DNA of 64,000 nucleotides from Chitinophagaceae bacterium (GCA_019638625.1 JAHBTK010000001.1:983434-1047433); one strand, 5' to 3'. Numbered from the stretch's first letter, positions 44,543-54,735 are shown. Made by a program: numbers and translations. The notes: generated from the letters alone by a model not told the origin.

Positions 44543-46216
44543 TTAATATCCGTTATTCTGTGAAAGATTTGTATTGATATCGACCTCAAATTGAGGGATT
44601 GGCCACAAATAATTTCTATCTCTATTGAATACACGCTGTTCTATCACTCTCATTTCAGACCGATTTCCAACATTTGTATAGTCAGGTGTTCCGTTTTCAT
44701 CTACATCCGGAGCAGAGCTCAGTAGTCCCTTAGGGATGCGGCCGTATAAAGGACCATCTAGTACGTTTTCAGCAATTTTCCATCTCCTTATGTCGTAGAG
44801 TCTAAATCCTTCAAAGGCTAGTTCAGTCTTCCTTTCTATTCTGATAATTGACCGAAGTTCATCCTGTGTCTTTCCAGTTGTTACTATTGGCATATTTACT
44901 CTAGATCTTACCTGATTGATTGCGTCATAAACAGAATGATCGATCATATTGGCTTCAATCTTAGCTTCTGCGTAGTTTAAAAGTACTTCAGCATATCTCA
45001 TTAGAATAATACTCGTTTCGGAAAGCAGCAGGAAACTGGGATCTCTCATGTCTCCATATTTGCGCCAGCAATAGCCTGAAAAGGAAGCGAATGCATTGAT
45101 CGCATCCTGGTTTGCGACACGAATGGGTGGCGATACGTTGTAGTTCCAGCATTCCAGGCTATCCTTGTGAGTTTCATATTGATAGCCGTTGAAAACCGAT
45201 CCCGGAACAACACAGCTTAAATCAAGCCTGGGATCGCGATTCAGGAAAGGTTGTGCAGGGTTATATAGAGGTGACTTGTCTATCGTCAATCCATCAGTGC
45301 ATAGATAAGAGTCAATCATTGATTGTGTGGGAATTAAACCGGCAAATCCAGAAGCCATGCGCGGCGCCACCCACCGGGGACCAAGGTGAGTTCGTACACC
45401 CAGCTTATATTGCAGCATCAGCATTATTTCATTTGATTCCAACTGCTTTTCTTTCAAATACAATGATCCATAGTCAGCATCCAGGTTATATACTGACAGG
45501 TCTATTACCTTTTTTGCGGCTTCCGAGGCAACTTCCCATTTATTATTAAACAGGGCAATTCTTGATTTTAAGGTCAATGCTGCTCCTCTGGTAGCGCGTC
45601 CAATTTCTCTTGAATCAGTGTAGGATATCGGGAGCGATTGCGAAGCTGATTCCAGGTCAGTTAACAGGAAATCTGCTATTTCTGCTTTGGGGTTTTTGCT
45701 CATATAACTTTCTTCCAAATCCAGCACCTTCGTAACGAGGGGAACATCTCCAAACATCTCTGTAAGGTGATAGTACAAATAAGCCCGTAAGAATTTTGCC
45801 TCTGCTATGATCTGGTCGACCCTGGCTTGATTCTTTACTTCTGATATGCCGGATACGTTATCCAGTATATAGTTTGCCCTTTGAATACCTGTGTAATAAT
45901 GCCTCCATAAGTTAAGAATAATAGGGTTACTTGCATCTACGCTACCGTTTCCAAGAAACTGAAAGTTAGTTAAAGCTCTTGAATAGCCTATGTCTGAAGC
46001 GAGATCCAGGTGTACTTCAACAGGTAGATCATAGTCAACAGCATACCACAACTTGTTATATGCTCCGTTAATTGCGAGTTCCAGTTCCCCTTCTGTTTTT
46101 AGAAATGAAGCAACAGACGGTCTGTCAATAGGTTCTTTATTTAGATAATCTTTATCGCATGACATGAACAGATAGCAGATGGCTATAGATGTCAGTTTAA
46201 TAATTAAGCGGTTCAT
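44543..46216 (-). CDS. SusD/RagB family outer-membrane glycan-binding lipoprotein
   Basis: The 557-residue lipoprotein (lipobox LFMSC, Cys20) has the SusD pattern: the DKDYLNKEPID opening, FLKTEGELELAINGAYNKLW, AEAKFLRAYLYYHLTEMFGDVPLV and LNYAEAKIEANM. It caps the TonB-dependent channel encoded just upstream (13-base gap) and binds oligosaccharides at the cell surface. Specificity cannot be read. Confidence 0.95.
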   Translation of the reverse strand: MNRLIIKLTSIAICYLFMSCDKDYLNKEPIDRPSVASFLKTEGELELAINGAYNKLWYAVDYDLPVEVHLDLASDIGYSRALTNFQFLGNGSVDASNPIILNLWRHYYTGIQRANYILDNVSGISEVKNQARVDQIIAEAKFLRAYLYYHLTEMFGDVPLVTKVLDLEESYMSKNPKAEIADFLLTDLESASQSLPISYTDSREIGRATRGAALTLKSRIALFNNKWEVASEAAKKVIDLSVYNLDADYGSLYLKEKQLESNEIMLMLQYKLGVRTHLGPRWVAPRMASGFAGLIPTQSMIDSYLCTDGLTIDKSPLYNPAQPFLNRDPRLDLSCVVPGSVFNGYQYETHKDSLECWNYNVSPPIRVANQDAINAFASFSGYCWRKYGDMRDPSFLLLSETSIILMRYAEVLLNYAEAKIEANMIDHSVYDAINQVRSRVNMPIVTTGKTQDELRSIIRIERKTELAFEGFRLYDIRRWKIAENVLDGPLYGRIPKGLLSSAPDVDENGTPDYTNVGNRSEMRVIEQRVFNRDRNYLWPIPQFEVDINTNLSQNNGY

Positions 46217-46229
46217 GGCAGAAAATAAT

Positions 46230-49205
46230 TTAAAAGTTTACGTTGATCCCTACAGAATAGGTTTTCACCTGAGGGTAATAGTCTCCAATTCCAACAGGCG
46301 CTTCTACGTCAAAACCATCCCAAAATTTGTCAAGTGTAAATAAGTTCTGCCCCGAAGCGTAGATTCTTATTTTTTTCAACCTGGTAAATTTTAGAATACT
46401 TTCATCCAGCGTATAGCCAACCTGCAGGTTTTTCATTCTTAAATAAGAGGCATCCTTTACCCAGAATGATGAGTTTTGAATGTTGTTAGATTCATTGAAG
46501 GCTAAACTTGGGAAAAGAGCGTTTGGATTTTCCGGGGTCCAGTAGTTTTTGTGCATTTCTAATGCAGTAGAGCCGTTATTAAACGGCATGATTGCTGTTC
46601 CATACAAATACCCATCAGCTTTGCCGACTCCCTGGAACAAAAATGAAAGATCAATATTTCTCCAGTTGAAATTACCTCCCAGGCTAAAAGTATAACGTGG
46701 TATCTGATTGCCGATAATCTTTCTATCATTTCCATCAATCACATTGTCTCCGTTAATATCTCTATATTTTATGCCTCCTGGAATTACATTTCCGAATTGC
46801 CTTGGTGACGATGTGACGTCGTCGGCACTTTGAAAATACCCGATGGCTTCATATCCATAAAAAGAAGACATGGGGTATCCTTCAAAATTTACAACCAAAC
46901 CTTCTATGTTTACACCTCTCAAATCAACTATTTTGTTTTTTACATCGGATAGTGTACCAAATAACCTGTAGCTGAGAGAATTCACTTTCCCTGAATATCC
47001 GATATTCAGGTCCCATCCATTGTTGTCTACCACACCGGCATTTTGATAAGGAGCAGTCAACCCAACAATTGAAGGGACATCCAGCCTTAACAGGATTCCA
47101 TCTGTTCTTTTACGGTAGTAGTCAAATGATAACGACAGTCTATTCCAGAATTCTGCATCTATCCCTACATTAAGCATTTTAGTGGATTCCCATGATATCT
47201 TTGAGTTCGCCATTTCAGTCGGGGTCAGGCCATTGATATTATGTCCATTCATTGCGTATAGGGTAGGTGCAAGAAATGCATCATAGGGATATGTTCCGAT
47301 ATTTTGATTTCCCAAGGTTCCCCAGGAACCTCTGAACTTAAGTTCGTTTACAACATTACTCAATGGGGTCCAGAAGTCTTCCTGCGATATTCGCCATCCG
47401 GCAGAAAAGGATGGAAAGAAACCAAATTTATTTCCTTGGGCGAATCTGGATGATCCATCATAACGAAAGTTAGCCTCAACGAGATATTTTCCGGCCAGGT
47501 CATAATTAACCCGCCCAAACAGTGATCTTAAAGCCCAATCTGAACCGGATCCCGCTGATTGTTGATTACCTGATCCTCCGGCATCGAGGACGTCATATCT
47601 CGGTAAAGCAAAGTTGTCGCGGAAAGCTGAATACCACCGGTGTCTGTAACTTTCCTGTGAGGCGCCCAGTAATACTTTAAAGTTGTGTTCTTTAAACGAT
47701 TTGCGGTAGTTAAGGGTTCCCCAGGTATTGTTTTGCAAATACTTGTCATTCCTTTGTAACAAACTTGTTATTTGTGAACCAGGGGCAAACAGGTCGCCAT
47801 TGGGATAGTATGCATTTGCAATCGTTTTGAAATTTTTTCTGTCATCTTCCCATAAACGGGGAGTAAAGTTGAAATCAAAAAAGAGATCTTTGAGAAAATG
47901 ATAAGTAAAACCGAGAGTTGGCATTATGGAGGGAGTACTTACCCGGTTATATCCTCCGTCATTCAAAACTGCCAGTGGATTTGATCCTGTAGAAGGGGCT
48001 GCGTAGCCGAACGAGTAACGGGTTGGCTCTATAGATGCCAGGTGATTTGTGTAGAATAATACCTGTTGAACACCTGCTCCCGGTTCCCTGGTGTCCATAA
48101 ATCTCATAAAGAAATCAGCTTTTACTTTTAACCTTTCAGAGATCTTAATATCTGAATTCAAACGAAGGGAGTATCTTTTAAAGCCTGTATTATTGAAAAT
48201 ACCTTCTTGGTCATAATACCCAAGCGATCCCATAATGCTAACCTTGTCGGTTCCCCCGTTAAAGTCAACTGAATGATTCTGAGTAAAACCATTACGTGTA
48301 TAGATCTCGCTGAACCAATCTGTATCCGGATATAATACCGGGTCAGAAGCATGCATTGATGGATAGTTTTTTATAAAATCTTCATCAAAAATGGGTGACC
48401 TCCCAAGGTTGGTATTAGCCAGGTTAATCATGCTCATATGATCTACAGCGTTTACCCTCTGCTTCAAATTAGTTGGACTTTGTACTCCGAAATAGTTAGA
48501 ATAGTTGACAAAAAATCTTCCGCTGCGTCCCCTTTTGGTGGTAATTAAAATAACTCCGTTTGCTGCTCTTGCGCCATAGATTGAAGCAGAAGCCGCATCT
48601 TTCAGAACGGTTATGTTTTCAATGATACCCGGGTCTACATTGTCGATATCGCCGGGCACTCCATCAATTAGTATGAGTGGGTTAGCATCTCCCAACGTTC
48701 CTATTCCCCTGAGACGAATTGTTCCTCCATCTTTGCCAGGCTGACCTGATCGTTGGGTAACGGTGAGCCCCGGTGTCATTCCCTGCAAAGCCATTGATGT
48801 CTGCCCTACCTGTCTCTCTGAAAGATCTTTACCGGATATTACAGCGACGGAACCCGTCAGGCTCGTTTTTTTCTGCGTTGAATACCCCACTACCACCACC
48901 TGTTCCAGTTCATCCGCACTTTGCACCATTACAACATTCAGTTCCGTTTGTCCGGATATCGAAACTGTCTGGGTTTCATATCCCGTGGCAGAGAATACAA
49001 TAATACTGTTGGGATAGACATCAATTGTAAACTGACCCTGCGCATTGGTAGTGGTACCGGTATTAGTTTGTTGCAATACAATACTGACACCCTCCAATGG
49101 ATCTCCAGTTATTGACCGTACTGTGCCCTTAATCTGGATTTTGTCCTGTGAAAAAGAGAGAAGTACACCCAGGGTCAACAAGGTGGCTAACCAAACCTTT
49201 TTCAT
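46230..49205 (-). CDS. SusC/RagA TonB-linked outer-membrane transporter
   Basis: The 991-residue protein starts at MKKVWLATLL (49205); an in-frame ATG at 49229 lies before the leader and is less likely. It has a signal peptide, a carboxypeptidase-regulatory-like domain (IKGTVRSITGDPLEGVS), the plug with VVVVGYSTQKKTSLTGSVAV, SLQGM-like ALQGMTPGL and the SusC-type block GIGTLGDANPLILIDGVPGD and SIYGARAANGVILITTKRG. A 22-strand barrel ends VGINVNF. It imports oligosaccharides with energy from TonB. It pairs with the following susD. Confidence 0.96.
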   Translation of the reverse strand: MKKVWLATLLTLGVLLSFSQDKIQIKGTVRSITGDPLEGVSIVLQQTNTGTTTNAQGQFTIDVYPNSIIVFSATGYETQTVSISGQTELNVVMVQSADELEQVVVVGYSTQKKTSLTGSVAVISGKDLSERQVGQTSMALQGMTPGLTVTQRSGQPGKDGGTIRLRGIGTLGDANPLILIDGVPGDIDNVDPGIIENITVLKDAASASIYGARAANGVILITTKRGRSGRFFVNYSNYFGVQSPTNLKQRVNAVDHMSMINLANTNLGRSPIFDEDFIKNYPSMHASDPVLYPDTDWFSEIYTRNGFTQNHSVDFNGGTDKVSIMGSLGYYDQEGIFNNTGFKRYSLRLNSDIKISERLKVKADFFMRFMDTREPGAGVQQVLFYTNHLASIEPTRYSFGYAAPSTGSNPLAVLNDGGYNRVSTPSIMPTLGFTYHFLKDLFFDFNFTPRLWEDDRKNFKTIANAYYPNGDLFAPGSQITSLLQRNDKYLQNNTWGTLNYRKSFKEHNFKVLLGASQESYRHRWYSAFRDNFALPRYDVLDAGGSGNQQSAGSGSDWALRSLFGRVNYDLAGKYLVEANFRYDGSSRFAQGNKFGFFPSFSAGWRISQEDFWTPLSNVVNELKFRGSWGTLGNQNIGTYPYDAFLAPTLYAMNGHNINGLTPTEMANSKISWESTKMLNVGIDAEFWNRLSLSFDYYRKRTDGILLRLDVPSIVGLTAPYQNAGVVDNNGWDLNIGYSGKVNSLSYRLFGTLSDVKNKIVDLRGVNIEGLVVNFEGYPMSSFYGYEAIGYFQSADDVTSSPRQFGNVIPGGIKYRDINGDNVIDGNDRKIIGNQIPRYTFSLGGNFNWRNIDLSFLFQGVGKADGYLYGTAIMPFNNGSTALEMHKNYWTPENPNALFPSLAFNESNNIQNSSFWVKDASYLRMKNLQVGYTLDESILKFTRLKKIRIYASGQNLFTLDKFWDGFDVEAPVGIGDYYPQVKTYSVGINVNF

Positions 49206-49253
49206 TTTGTTAATACATGACATAAGCATCGTTTGAGTTTTTAGGTGATAATA

Positions 49254-50183
49254 TTATTGTTTATTGATAGCGATGTTGAGGATCATTTCATTCCGGTAAG
49301 GAATGGAAGACTGGGCCCCGAGCCTGGTAACTGATATCGCGGCAGCATCGCAGGCAACACGAACCGCTGCAACAATATCCTTTCCTTCCGAAAGCGCTAC
49401 AGCCAGGGCGCCATTGAATACATCTCCGGCTGCGGTAGTGTCAAGCGGTAGTACTTTTTTAGTTTCTACTCTTGTGCACCGGTTGTTCTCGCAAATCACA
49501 GCGCCTTTTGAGCCCAATGTTACGATTACCGTTTTTACCCCTTTCCGGCATATCAGCAAGGCTGCTTTTTGGGCGTCTTCTATATCATTTACCGGTATCC
49601 CCGCTATCATGGAGGCTTCCGTTTCATTGGGAGTCAAGATGTCTATACGGGCTAACAGTTCCTCCGATAGAGGGGCAGCCGGCGCTGGGTTCAGAATGAC
49701 TTTTGCTTTTGCAGATACGGCATAGGCTGCCACGTATTCAACAACGTTCATCGGAATTTCCAACTGCATTAGAATGATCTGCGCTTCTGCTATGGCAGGA
49801 AGCGCCTCATTGATATCATCAATGCTGAGGTTGGCATTAGCGCCTGCAGCCACTACGATACTGTTTTCACCTTCCTTGTCTACAGTGATCAACGCGACGC
49901 CGCTGGGCAGGTTATCGTCCGATACCAGGTAGCTGGTTTCTATATTTTCCTCGCTGAATAACTGGGAGAACTGTTTGCCGAAAATATCGTTTCCGAGTCT
50001 GGAAATAAAAACTACCTCTGCTCCGAGGCGGGCGGCAGCTACTGCCTGATTGGCGCCTTTACCACCGGGATTCATGAAAAAAGAGCCGGAGAGGACAGTT
50101 TCCCCGGGCACCGGGATATGATCTGTCTTTACAACCATATCCATATTAGAGCTTCCAACAACAACTATTTTTCCGGATTTCAT
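49254..50183 (-). CDS. rbsK: Ribokinase (PfkB family), first gene of the ten-gene operon
   Basis: The 309-residue protein starts at MKSGKIVVVGSSNMDMV (50183); the frame is open further upstream without family resemblance. It has the PfkB motifs NPGGKGANQAVAAARLG near 41, FISRLGNDIFG, LNPAPA near 176 and DTTAAGDVFNGALAVALSEG near 251 with the catalytic Asp. Ribokinases phosphorylate ribose or a related sugar at O5; position at the head of a glycan operon suggests the sugar released by the locus may be a ribose-like or other PfkB substrate. susC follows after 48 bases (24 from the alternative start). Confidence 0.88.
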   Translation of the reverse strand: MKSGKIVVVGSSNMDMVVKTDHIPVPGETVLSGSFFMNPGGKGANQAVAAARLGAEVVFISRLGNDIFGKQFSQLFSEENIETSYLVSDDNLPSGVALITVDKEGENSIVVAAGANANLSIDDINEALPAIAEAQIILMQLEIPMNVVEYVAAYAVSAKAKVILNPAPAAPLSEELLARIDILTPNETEASMIAGIPVNDIEDAQKAALLICRKGVKTVIVTLGSKGAVICENNRCTRVETKKVLPLDTTAAGDVFNGALAVALSEGKDIVAAVRVACDAAAISVTRLGAQSSIPYRNEMILNIAINKQ

Positions 50184-50394
50184 ATAGCTAATGATTACAC
50201 AGTTTTTGTTAATCGTCTGATCAAAGCTATTCAACCTCTCAGCCAAATAAAAACCAATTATTTTTACTTTTCATATATTTAAACAATTATAAATTATCTC
50301 TAATTTTATTTATTAGTTTGATAATCAATTATTAATAATTTTATTATTGCAATAAAATTCATAACTTATATTTTGATTTCCTCAATTTTGAAAT
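50184..50394. promoter_or_regulatory. AT-rich divergent promoter region of the glycan operon
   Basis: About 210 very AT-rich bases lie between the divergent ribokinase and helical-repeat genes, with short palindromes (AATTATTAATAATT near 50327). It must carry the promoter for the 15-kb minus-strand unit, but I cannot identify exact boxes. Confidence 0.4.
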
Positions 50395-51894
50395 ATGTCT
50401 AAACTGGCTGCTATTAAATTGATAAAATCATTGTCAGGATCAGAGAAACGCTATTTTAAATCTTATGCCAAGCGTCAGTCCGTAAACAGAATTTACCTGG
50501 ATCTGTTTATGGTTATTGAAGAGGGTACCGCAACTGATGAAGTGGTGATCGAAAAAAAATTTTATGAGAAACATAAGAATGCTTCTATACATAATGCTAC
50601 CAATTACCTGGTCAAAATCCTTACCGATTGCCTGATACAACTTAAAATGAGCAAGGATATCGAGTTTCAGTTGCTGCAGGGAATGATGCGTGTTCGCGTG
50701 TTGCAGGAACGTTCCCTGTATCAGGAAGCTTACAGGGAACTTCAAACGATTCGTTCTGCCGCGCTGGCTTTTCAGCATCCGGTTGTTCCTTACCTCACTT
50801 ACCGGGAAGAGCTTAACTATCTTTCCGAGGTGAATTTTCCATCCGTCACCGATAGGGAGATAGTCGGCATGCAAATGAAGGCGAAAGGGTTACTGCGCGA
50901 CTTAAGTAATATTCATGATCATCATTCGCTGTTTGAATTGCTGAAGTACCGCCTGATACATGCCCGTAAGATATCGTCGAAGGAAGAGTTGGAAAAACTG
51001 AATGATTTGGTGTTGAGTGAGATGGGCCTTGCTACCAGTAAGCCATCTAAAAGTTTCGCAGCACAGAAGCTGCATCTGTTATTCCAGTCATTTTATTTTA
51101 CCAATATCGGAGAGTATAAATCCGCCTTGAAAACATTTGCATCGCTTAACAAGTTGTTTGAAACACATATTGACCTGCAGGAGAACCCGCCGCTGGATTA
51201 TCTTTCAGCCTTGGATGGTATATTGGATAACCTGCATATGCTGGAATATTATGATCAGATGCCTTTTTATGTGACGCGTGTAGAGCAACTGGATCAGCCC
51301 GGTTATCCGGAGTATTTCAGAAACCGCGTTCAAAAGACCTCCATCGTATACCAGTCCATCCAATTGATGCAGGAAAAGAAATATGAAGCTGTGAGTGAGC
51401 TGATACAATCGATGGGAAAAGACTGGCAGATGTATCAAATGGTGGATGAGGAAAAACAATGGGAACTGTATTTTTATATGGCAATATCTTTTTACTGGCA
51501 GAATAATCTAAACAAGGCGCACAAATGGATCAACCAGGTATTGCAGTTGCATATAGCCCACAAGCACTGGTTAATATGTAAGGCAGTCCGGCTGCTGAAT
51601 ATTGTTATTTACTATGAGTTGGGCGACAACGATTACCTGGAGTATGAGATCAAAGCCTATAAACGTTTTTTTGAGAAAGAACATTTGCTGAAGTCGGAGT
51701 TATTACTTTTTCAGTATATCCGCCTTAAACCTGAGGTGAAATATTTAAGAAGACAGCCTTTGCAGGAGCTTGTAAAAGAAATGGACAGCTTGCTTGATGA
51801 TCGCTTTGAAAGACAACTGCTCAAGTATTTTGATTGCCTTCAATGGATAAGCGAGAGGCTACGGAGGGAGAAGCTGGGAAGGAAGCCACGCTGA
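50395..51894 (+). CDS. Helical-repeat (TPR-like) cytoplasmic protein, function unknown
   Basis: The 499-residue protein has no signal or membrane helix and is predicted to be all helical, with TPR-like pairs (QERSLYQEAYRELQTIRSAA, FTNIGEYKSALKTFASLN, WQNNLNKAHKWINQVLQL). Proteins of this length starting MSKLxAIKLIKSLSGSEKR-like are frequent single-copy or multi-copy genes in Chitinophagaceae, but I know of no function. It is divergent from the glycan operon; a regulatory role is possible but unsupported. Confidence 0.75.
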   Translation: MSKLAAIKLIKSLSGSEKRYFKSYAKRQSVNRIYLDLFMVIEEGTATDEVVIEKKFYEKHKNASIHNATNYLVKILTDCLIQLKMSKDIEFQLLQGMMRVRVLQERSLYQEAYRELQTIRSAALAFQHPVVPYLTYREELNYLSEVNFPSVTDREIVGMQMKAKGLLRDLSNIHDHHSLFELLKYRLIHARKISSKEELEKLNDLVLSEMGLATSKPSKSFAAQKLHLLFQSFYFTNIGEYKSALKTFASLNKLFETHIDLQENPPLDYLSALDGILDNLHMLEYYDQMPFYVTRVEQLDQPGYPEYFRNRVQKTSIVYQSIQLMQEKKYEAVSELIQSMGKDWQMYQMVDEEKQWELYFYMAISFYWQNNLNKAHKWINQVLQLHIAHKHWLICKAVRLLNIVIYYELGDNDYLEYEIKAYKRFFEKEHLLKSELLLFQYIRLKPEVKYLRRQPLQELVKEMDSLLDDRFERQLLKYFDCLQWISERLRREKLGRKPR

Positions 51895-52074
51895 GATTTT
51901 GAAAGAGAACTGTCATACGATCAGCGGGAGAAGTTTTTCATATATCGCAGTATCATTACCTGTAAGAAATGCCCCGTTTTACCTGGTTTTCTGTGGCAGG
52001 CCTGGCAAAATTGTGATAAGGGTCTGATTACTGCTTCCGATTATTTATTTTAGCAGATCAGGAAATTGTAATAA

Positions 52075-53787
52075 ATGCAAAGGCGGGATTTTATAGAATT
52101 ATTAGGGTTTGGTGGAGCGATGGCTACGCTCGGTCCTTTTCGGGTGTCCGCTCCCGTGAGGTCGGAAAAGCGGGGTGGTGGTATTGCCATACAGGCTGAT
52201 GTGGTGATTGCCGGTGGCGGGTTAGGCGGTGTGGCGGCCGCACTGGCGCTCCTGCGAAATGGGCAGTCGGTGATCCTGGCAGAAACTACTGACTGGCTTG
52301 GCGGGCAAATGACATCCCAGGCGGTGCCGCCGGACGAACATCAGTGGATAGAGACCCACGGTGCTCCGCAATCTTACCGCGACATCCGAAACAGGATACG
52401 GGATTACTATCGTGCGAATTATCCGCTTACGGAAAAGGAAAAAAACAACCCGCTTTTGAATCCCGGCAGCGGCGCTGTTTCCCGCCTTTGCCATGAACCG
52501 GCGGTTGCAGAAACGGTAATACGGCAGATGCTGGCGCCTTATTTGTCAAACGGGAGGCTGCTGTTGCTGATGGAATATACTGCTGTTTCTGCAACGGTCT
52601 CCGGTAATACAGTGACAACGATAACGGTTAAGAGTGAGCGTAGCGGGGAGCAGCAACAATTGGAAGCTCCCTTTTTTATAGATGCTACGGAATTAGGGGA
52701 CTTGCTACCGATGACCGGTACCGAATATATAACAGGCGCCGAATCAAAAGGAGTAACCGGGGAACTACATGCCCCTGACCTGGCAGATACTCAGAATAAC
52801 CAGGCTTTCACCATGTGTTTTGCGATGGACTATGTTGGTGGAGCGGATCATGTGATTCCAAAACCAGCCAACTACAACTATTGGAGGAACTACGTACCCA
52901 GGCTGCAACCTGCATGGTCCGGAAAGCTGCTGGATTTGCAGTATTCACAGCCGCAAACATTACAGCCCAAACAGTTGGGATTTGTGCCCGACGGGCGTGA
53001 ACCGGATGGTGTGTTAAACCTTTGGAACTACCGCAGGATAATCAGCCGGAAAAATTTTGAAGAAGGCTTCTATCAAAGCGATATTACCATTGTCAACTGG
53101 CCGCAGAATGATTATATGGATGGCAATATCATCGACGTGACCCCGGAGGTCTTTAAGAAGCATGTTGATGAATCGAAACAGCTTAGCCTTTCATTGTTGT
53201 ACTGGTTGCAGACAGAAGTCCCCCGCCCGGATGGCGGTAAAGGGTGGCCGGGGCTTCGCCTGCGGAAAGATATTACGGGTACTGCAGACGGAATGGCAAA
53301 ATATCCGTACGTACGGGAGTCACGCCGGATCAAAGCGATGTTTACCGTACTGGAAGAACATGTAGGGGCGGAGAACAGGAAAATGGTGGCGGGAGCGGGG
53401 GTACATAAGTCTGCGGCTTTTTTTGATTCGGCAGGCACGGGTTATTATCATATTGATCTGCATCCCGGCACCGGTGGAGACAACTATATAGATTTTCCTT
53501 CTCTGCCATTCCAGATACCGTTGGGCGCTTTATTGCCGGTGAGGATGAAAAACATCTTTCCGGCGAATAAGAATATAGGTACCACCCATATCACCAACGG
53601 ATGTTACCGCCTGCACCCCGTAGAATGGAGCATCGGTGAGGCAGTGGGTATGCTGTTGGTATTCGCCAAAGCGAATAAGGTGTTGCCTGCTACGGTAAGA
53701 AAAGACCCGGTGCTGTTGAAACAGTTCCAGGCATTCATTAAAACCCAGGGATTGGAAACGGAGTGGGCTACGCCGGGGTATCCGTAA
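52075..53787 (+). CDS. Exported FAD-dependent oxidoreductase
   Basis: The 570-residue protein has a Tat-like leader (QRRDFIELLGFGGAMATLG) and then the dinucleotide-binding motif VVIAGGGLGGVAAALALLRNG near 42 with LAETTDWLGGQ. It belongs to the FAD_oxidored group, whose members oxidise unknown substrates, many in polysaccharide-related settings. The C-terminal FPANKNIGTTHITNG and EWSIGEAVG match the second FAD contact region. It appears monocistronic. Confidence 0.83.
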   Translation: MQRRDFIELLGFGGAMATLGPFRVSAPVRSEKRGGGIAIQADVVIAGGGLGGVAAALALLRNGQSVILAETTDWLGGQMTSQAVPPDEHQWIETHGAPQSYRDIRNRIRDYYRANYPLTEKEKNNPLLNPGSGAVSRLCHEPAVAETVIRQMLAPYLSNGRLLLLMEYTAVSATVSGNTVTTITVKSERSGEQQQLEAPFFIDATELGDLLPMTGTEYITGAESKGVTGELHAPDLADTQNNQAFTMCFAMDYVGGADHVIPKPANYNYWRNYVPRLQPAWSGKLLDLQYSQPQTLQPKQLGFVPDGREPDGVLNLWNYRRIISRKNFEEGFYQSDITIVNWPQNDYMDGNIIDVTPEVFKKHVDESKQLSLSLLYWLQTEVPRPDGGKGWPGLRLRKDITGTADGMAKYPYVRESRRIKAMFTVLEEHVGAENRKMVAGAGVHKSAAFFDSAGTGYYHIDLHPGTGGDNYIDFPSLPFQIPLGALLPVRMKNIFPANKNIGTTHITNGCYRLHPVEWSIGEAVGMLLVFAKANKVLPATVRKDPVLLKQFQAFIKTQGLETEWATPGYP

Positions 53788-53888
53788 AGTACCATAGAAT
53801 ATGACGCAAGAGAACACCAATGCGCTGTGCCGGTGCTTGTGTTCCTGACCGGCAAACCGGATCGATGCCACGAATAGCTTTCCCCGCT

Positions 53889-54395
53889 TTATTCAGGCTG
53901 CTTATAAATATAAAATACCGGTGAATAAACTACTTCATTGTTATCCACCGTGGTTACCCGCAGTTGAACGGGTATTCCCTTCCCGATAGGTTTACCGGTT
54001 ATTGTAAAGCTCAGGTCTATGGCCTCATCCGCTTCAATGCCGTGGTGTATTTTACCATAACCGGGTAGGATGTACCTGATATTCATTTTTTCAGACAGCT
54101 TCTTCGCATCCCGCCATTGTTTAAAAAAGTACGAATCCTTGTTGATGGCGGCGGAATAAATGGTTCCCCAGTAGCTGTTTTCCGCTTCTACCGCTACAAT
54201 ATCCACAATAAACTCCCTGTCTTCCTCTCCCGGGTTGCTCACACTGATGTGGATCAGGTCGCCTTTGCTGTTCACATCTGTAAAAAGCGTATCAAGGGTA
54301 AGTGATGAGGGATCATTTTGCTGTTGATATACATCCTGCGTCCGGAAGCTTTGTCCCAATACAAATAACAAAGAGAAAAATAATAATTGTTTCAT
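53889..54395 (-). CDS. Secreted beta-sandwich-like protein, function unknown
   Basis: The 168-residue protein starts at MKQLLFFSLLFVLGQSF (54395), a good signal peptide; the longer frame to 54437 adds residues before the leader and is rejected. The body is strand-rich (LIHISVSNPGEEDREFIVDIVAVE, IDLSFTITGKPIG, PVQLRVTTVDNNEV), consistent with one immunoglobulin-like domain. A 17-bp inverted repeat lies about 40 bases upstream. I do not recognise the family. Confidence 0.65.
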   Translation of the reverse strand: MKQLLFFSLLFVLGQSFRTQDVYQQQNDPSSLTLDTLFTDVNSKGDLIHISVSNPGEEDREFIVDIVAVEAENSYWGTIYSAAINKDSYFFKQWRDAKKLSEKMNIRYILPGYGKIHHGIEADEAIDLSFTITGKPIGKGIPVQLRVTTVDNNEVVYSPVFYIYKQPE

Positions 54396-54735
54396 CTGTA
54401 TATTTTTTGTTTTTTGTTGCCAGATGGAATTTCGCATAAGAAATATTCATTGTTTGTGAATAAAAATGAATATTTTCTTATGCTTCATTTCATAGTTCAA
54501 AAAATTGCTTTTTAAAAAACGATCATCCTGTGCAACAAGTATTTTGCTCATCGAAGCAAATAAACCGTTCGGGGGGATTTTGCAAAGGTCAACAGCTTTC
54601 CGCCGATATTTTTTATAGAAAACACAATATGCAAACTGCTGTTACAGGTTGGCGTTACGGTTAGTGTCAGCGAACTCACTGCCAATTTAGACGAATGACA
54701 TCATAACTTCGATGAATGGCGGATGCGTCACCGGT
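54396..54735. other. 340-base intergenic region with a long inverted repeat
   Basis: It carries the inverted repeat at 54435-54482 near the minus-strand gene and otherwise AT-rich sequence downstream of the aldo/keto reductase gene. No gene or clear terminator is visible. Confidence 0.5.
54435..54482. repeat. 17-bp inverted repeat in a promoter region
   Basis: CATAAGAAATATTCATT at 54435-54451 pairs with AATGAATATTTTCTTATG at 54465-54482 with one bulged T; the spacer is 13 bases. It sits about 40 bases before the start of the secreted protein gene, a plausible operator or cruciform. Confidence 0.6.

Noticed and set aside
54435..54482. Invertible promoter (phase variation) at the inverted repeat
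   Set aside because: The arms are only 13 bases apart, much closer than in known invertible segments, and no recombinase gene is nearby.
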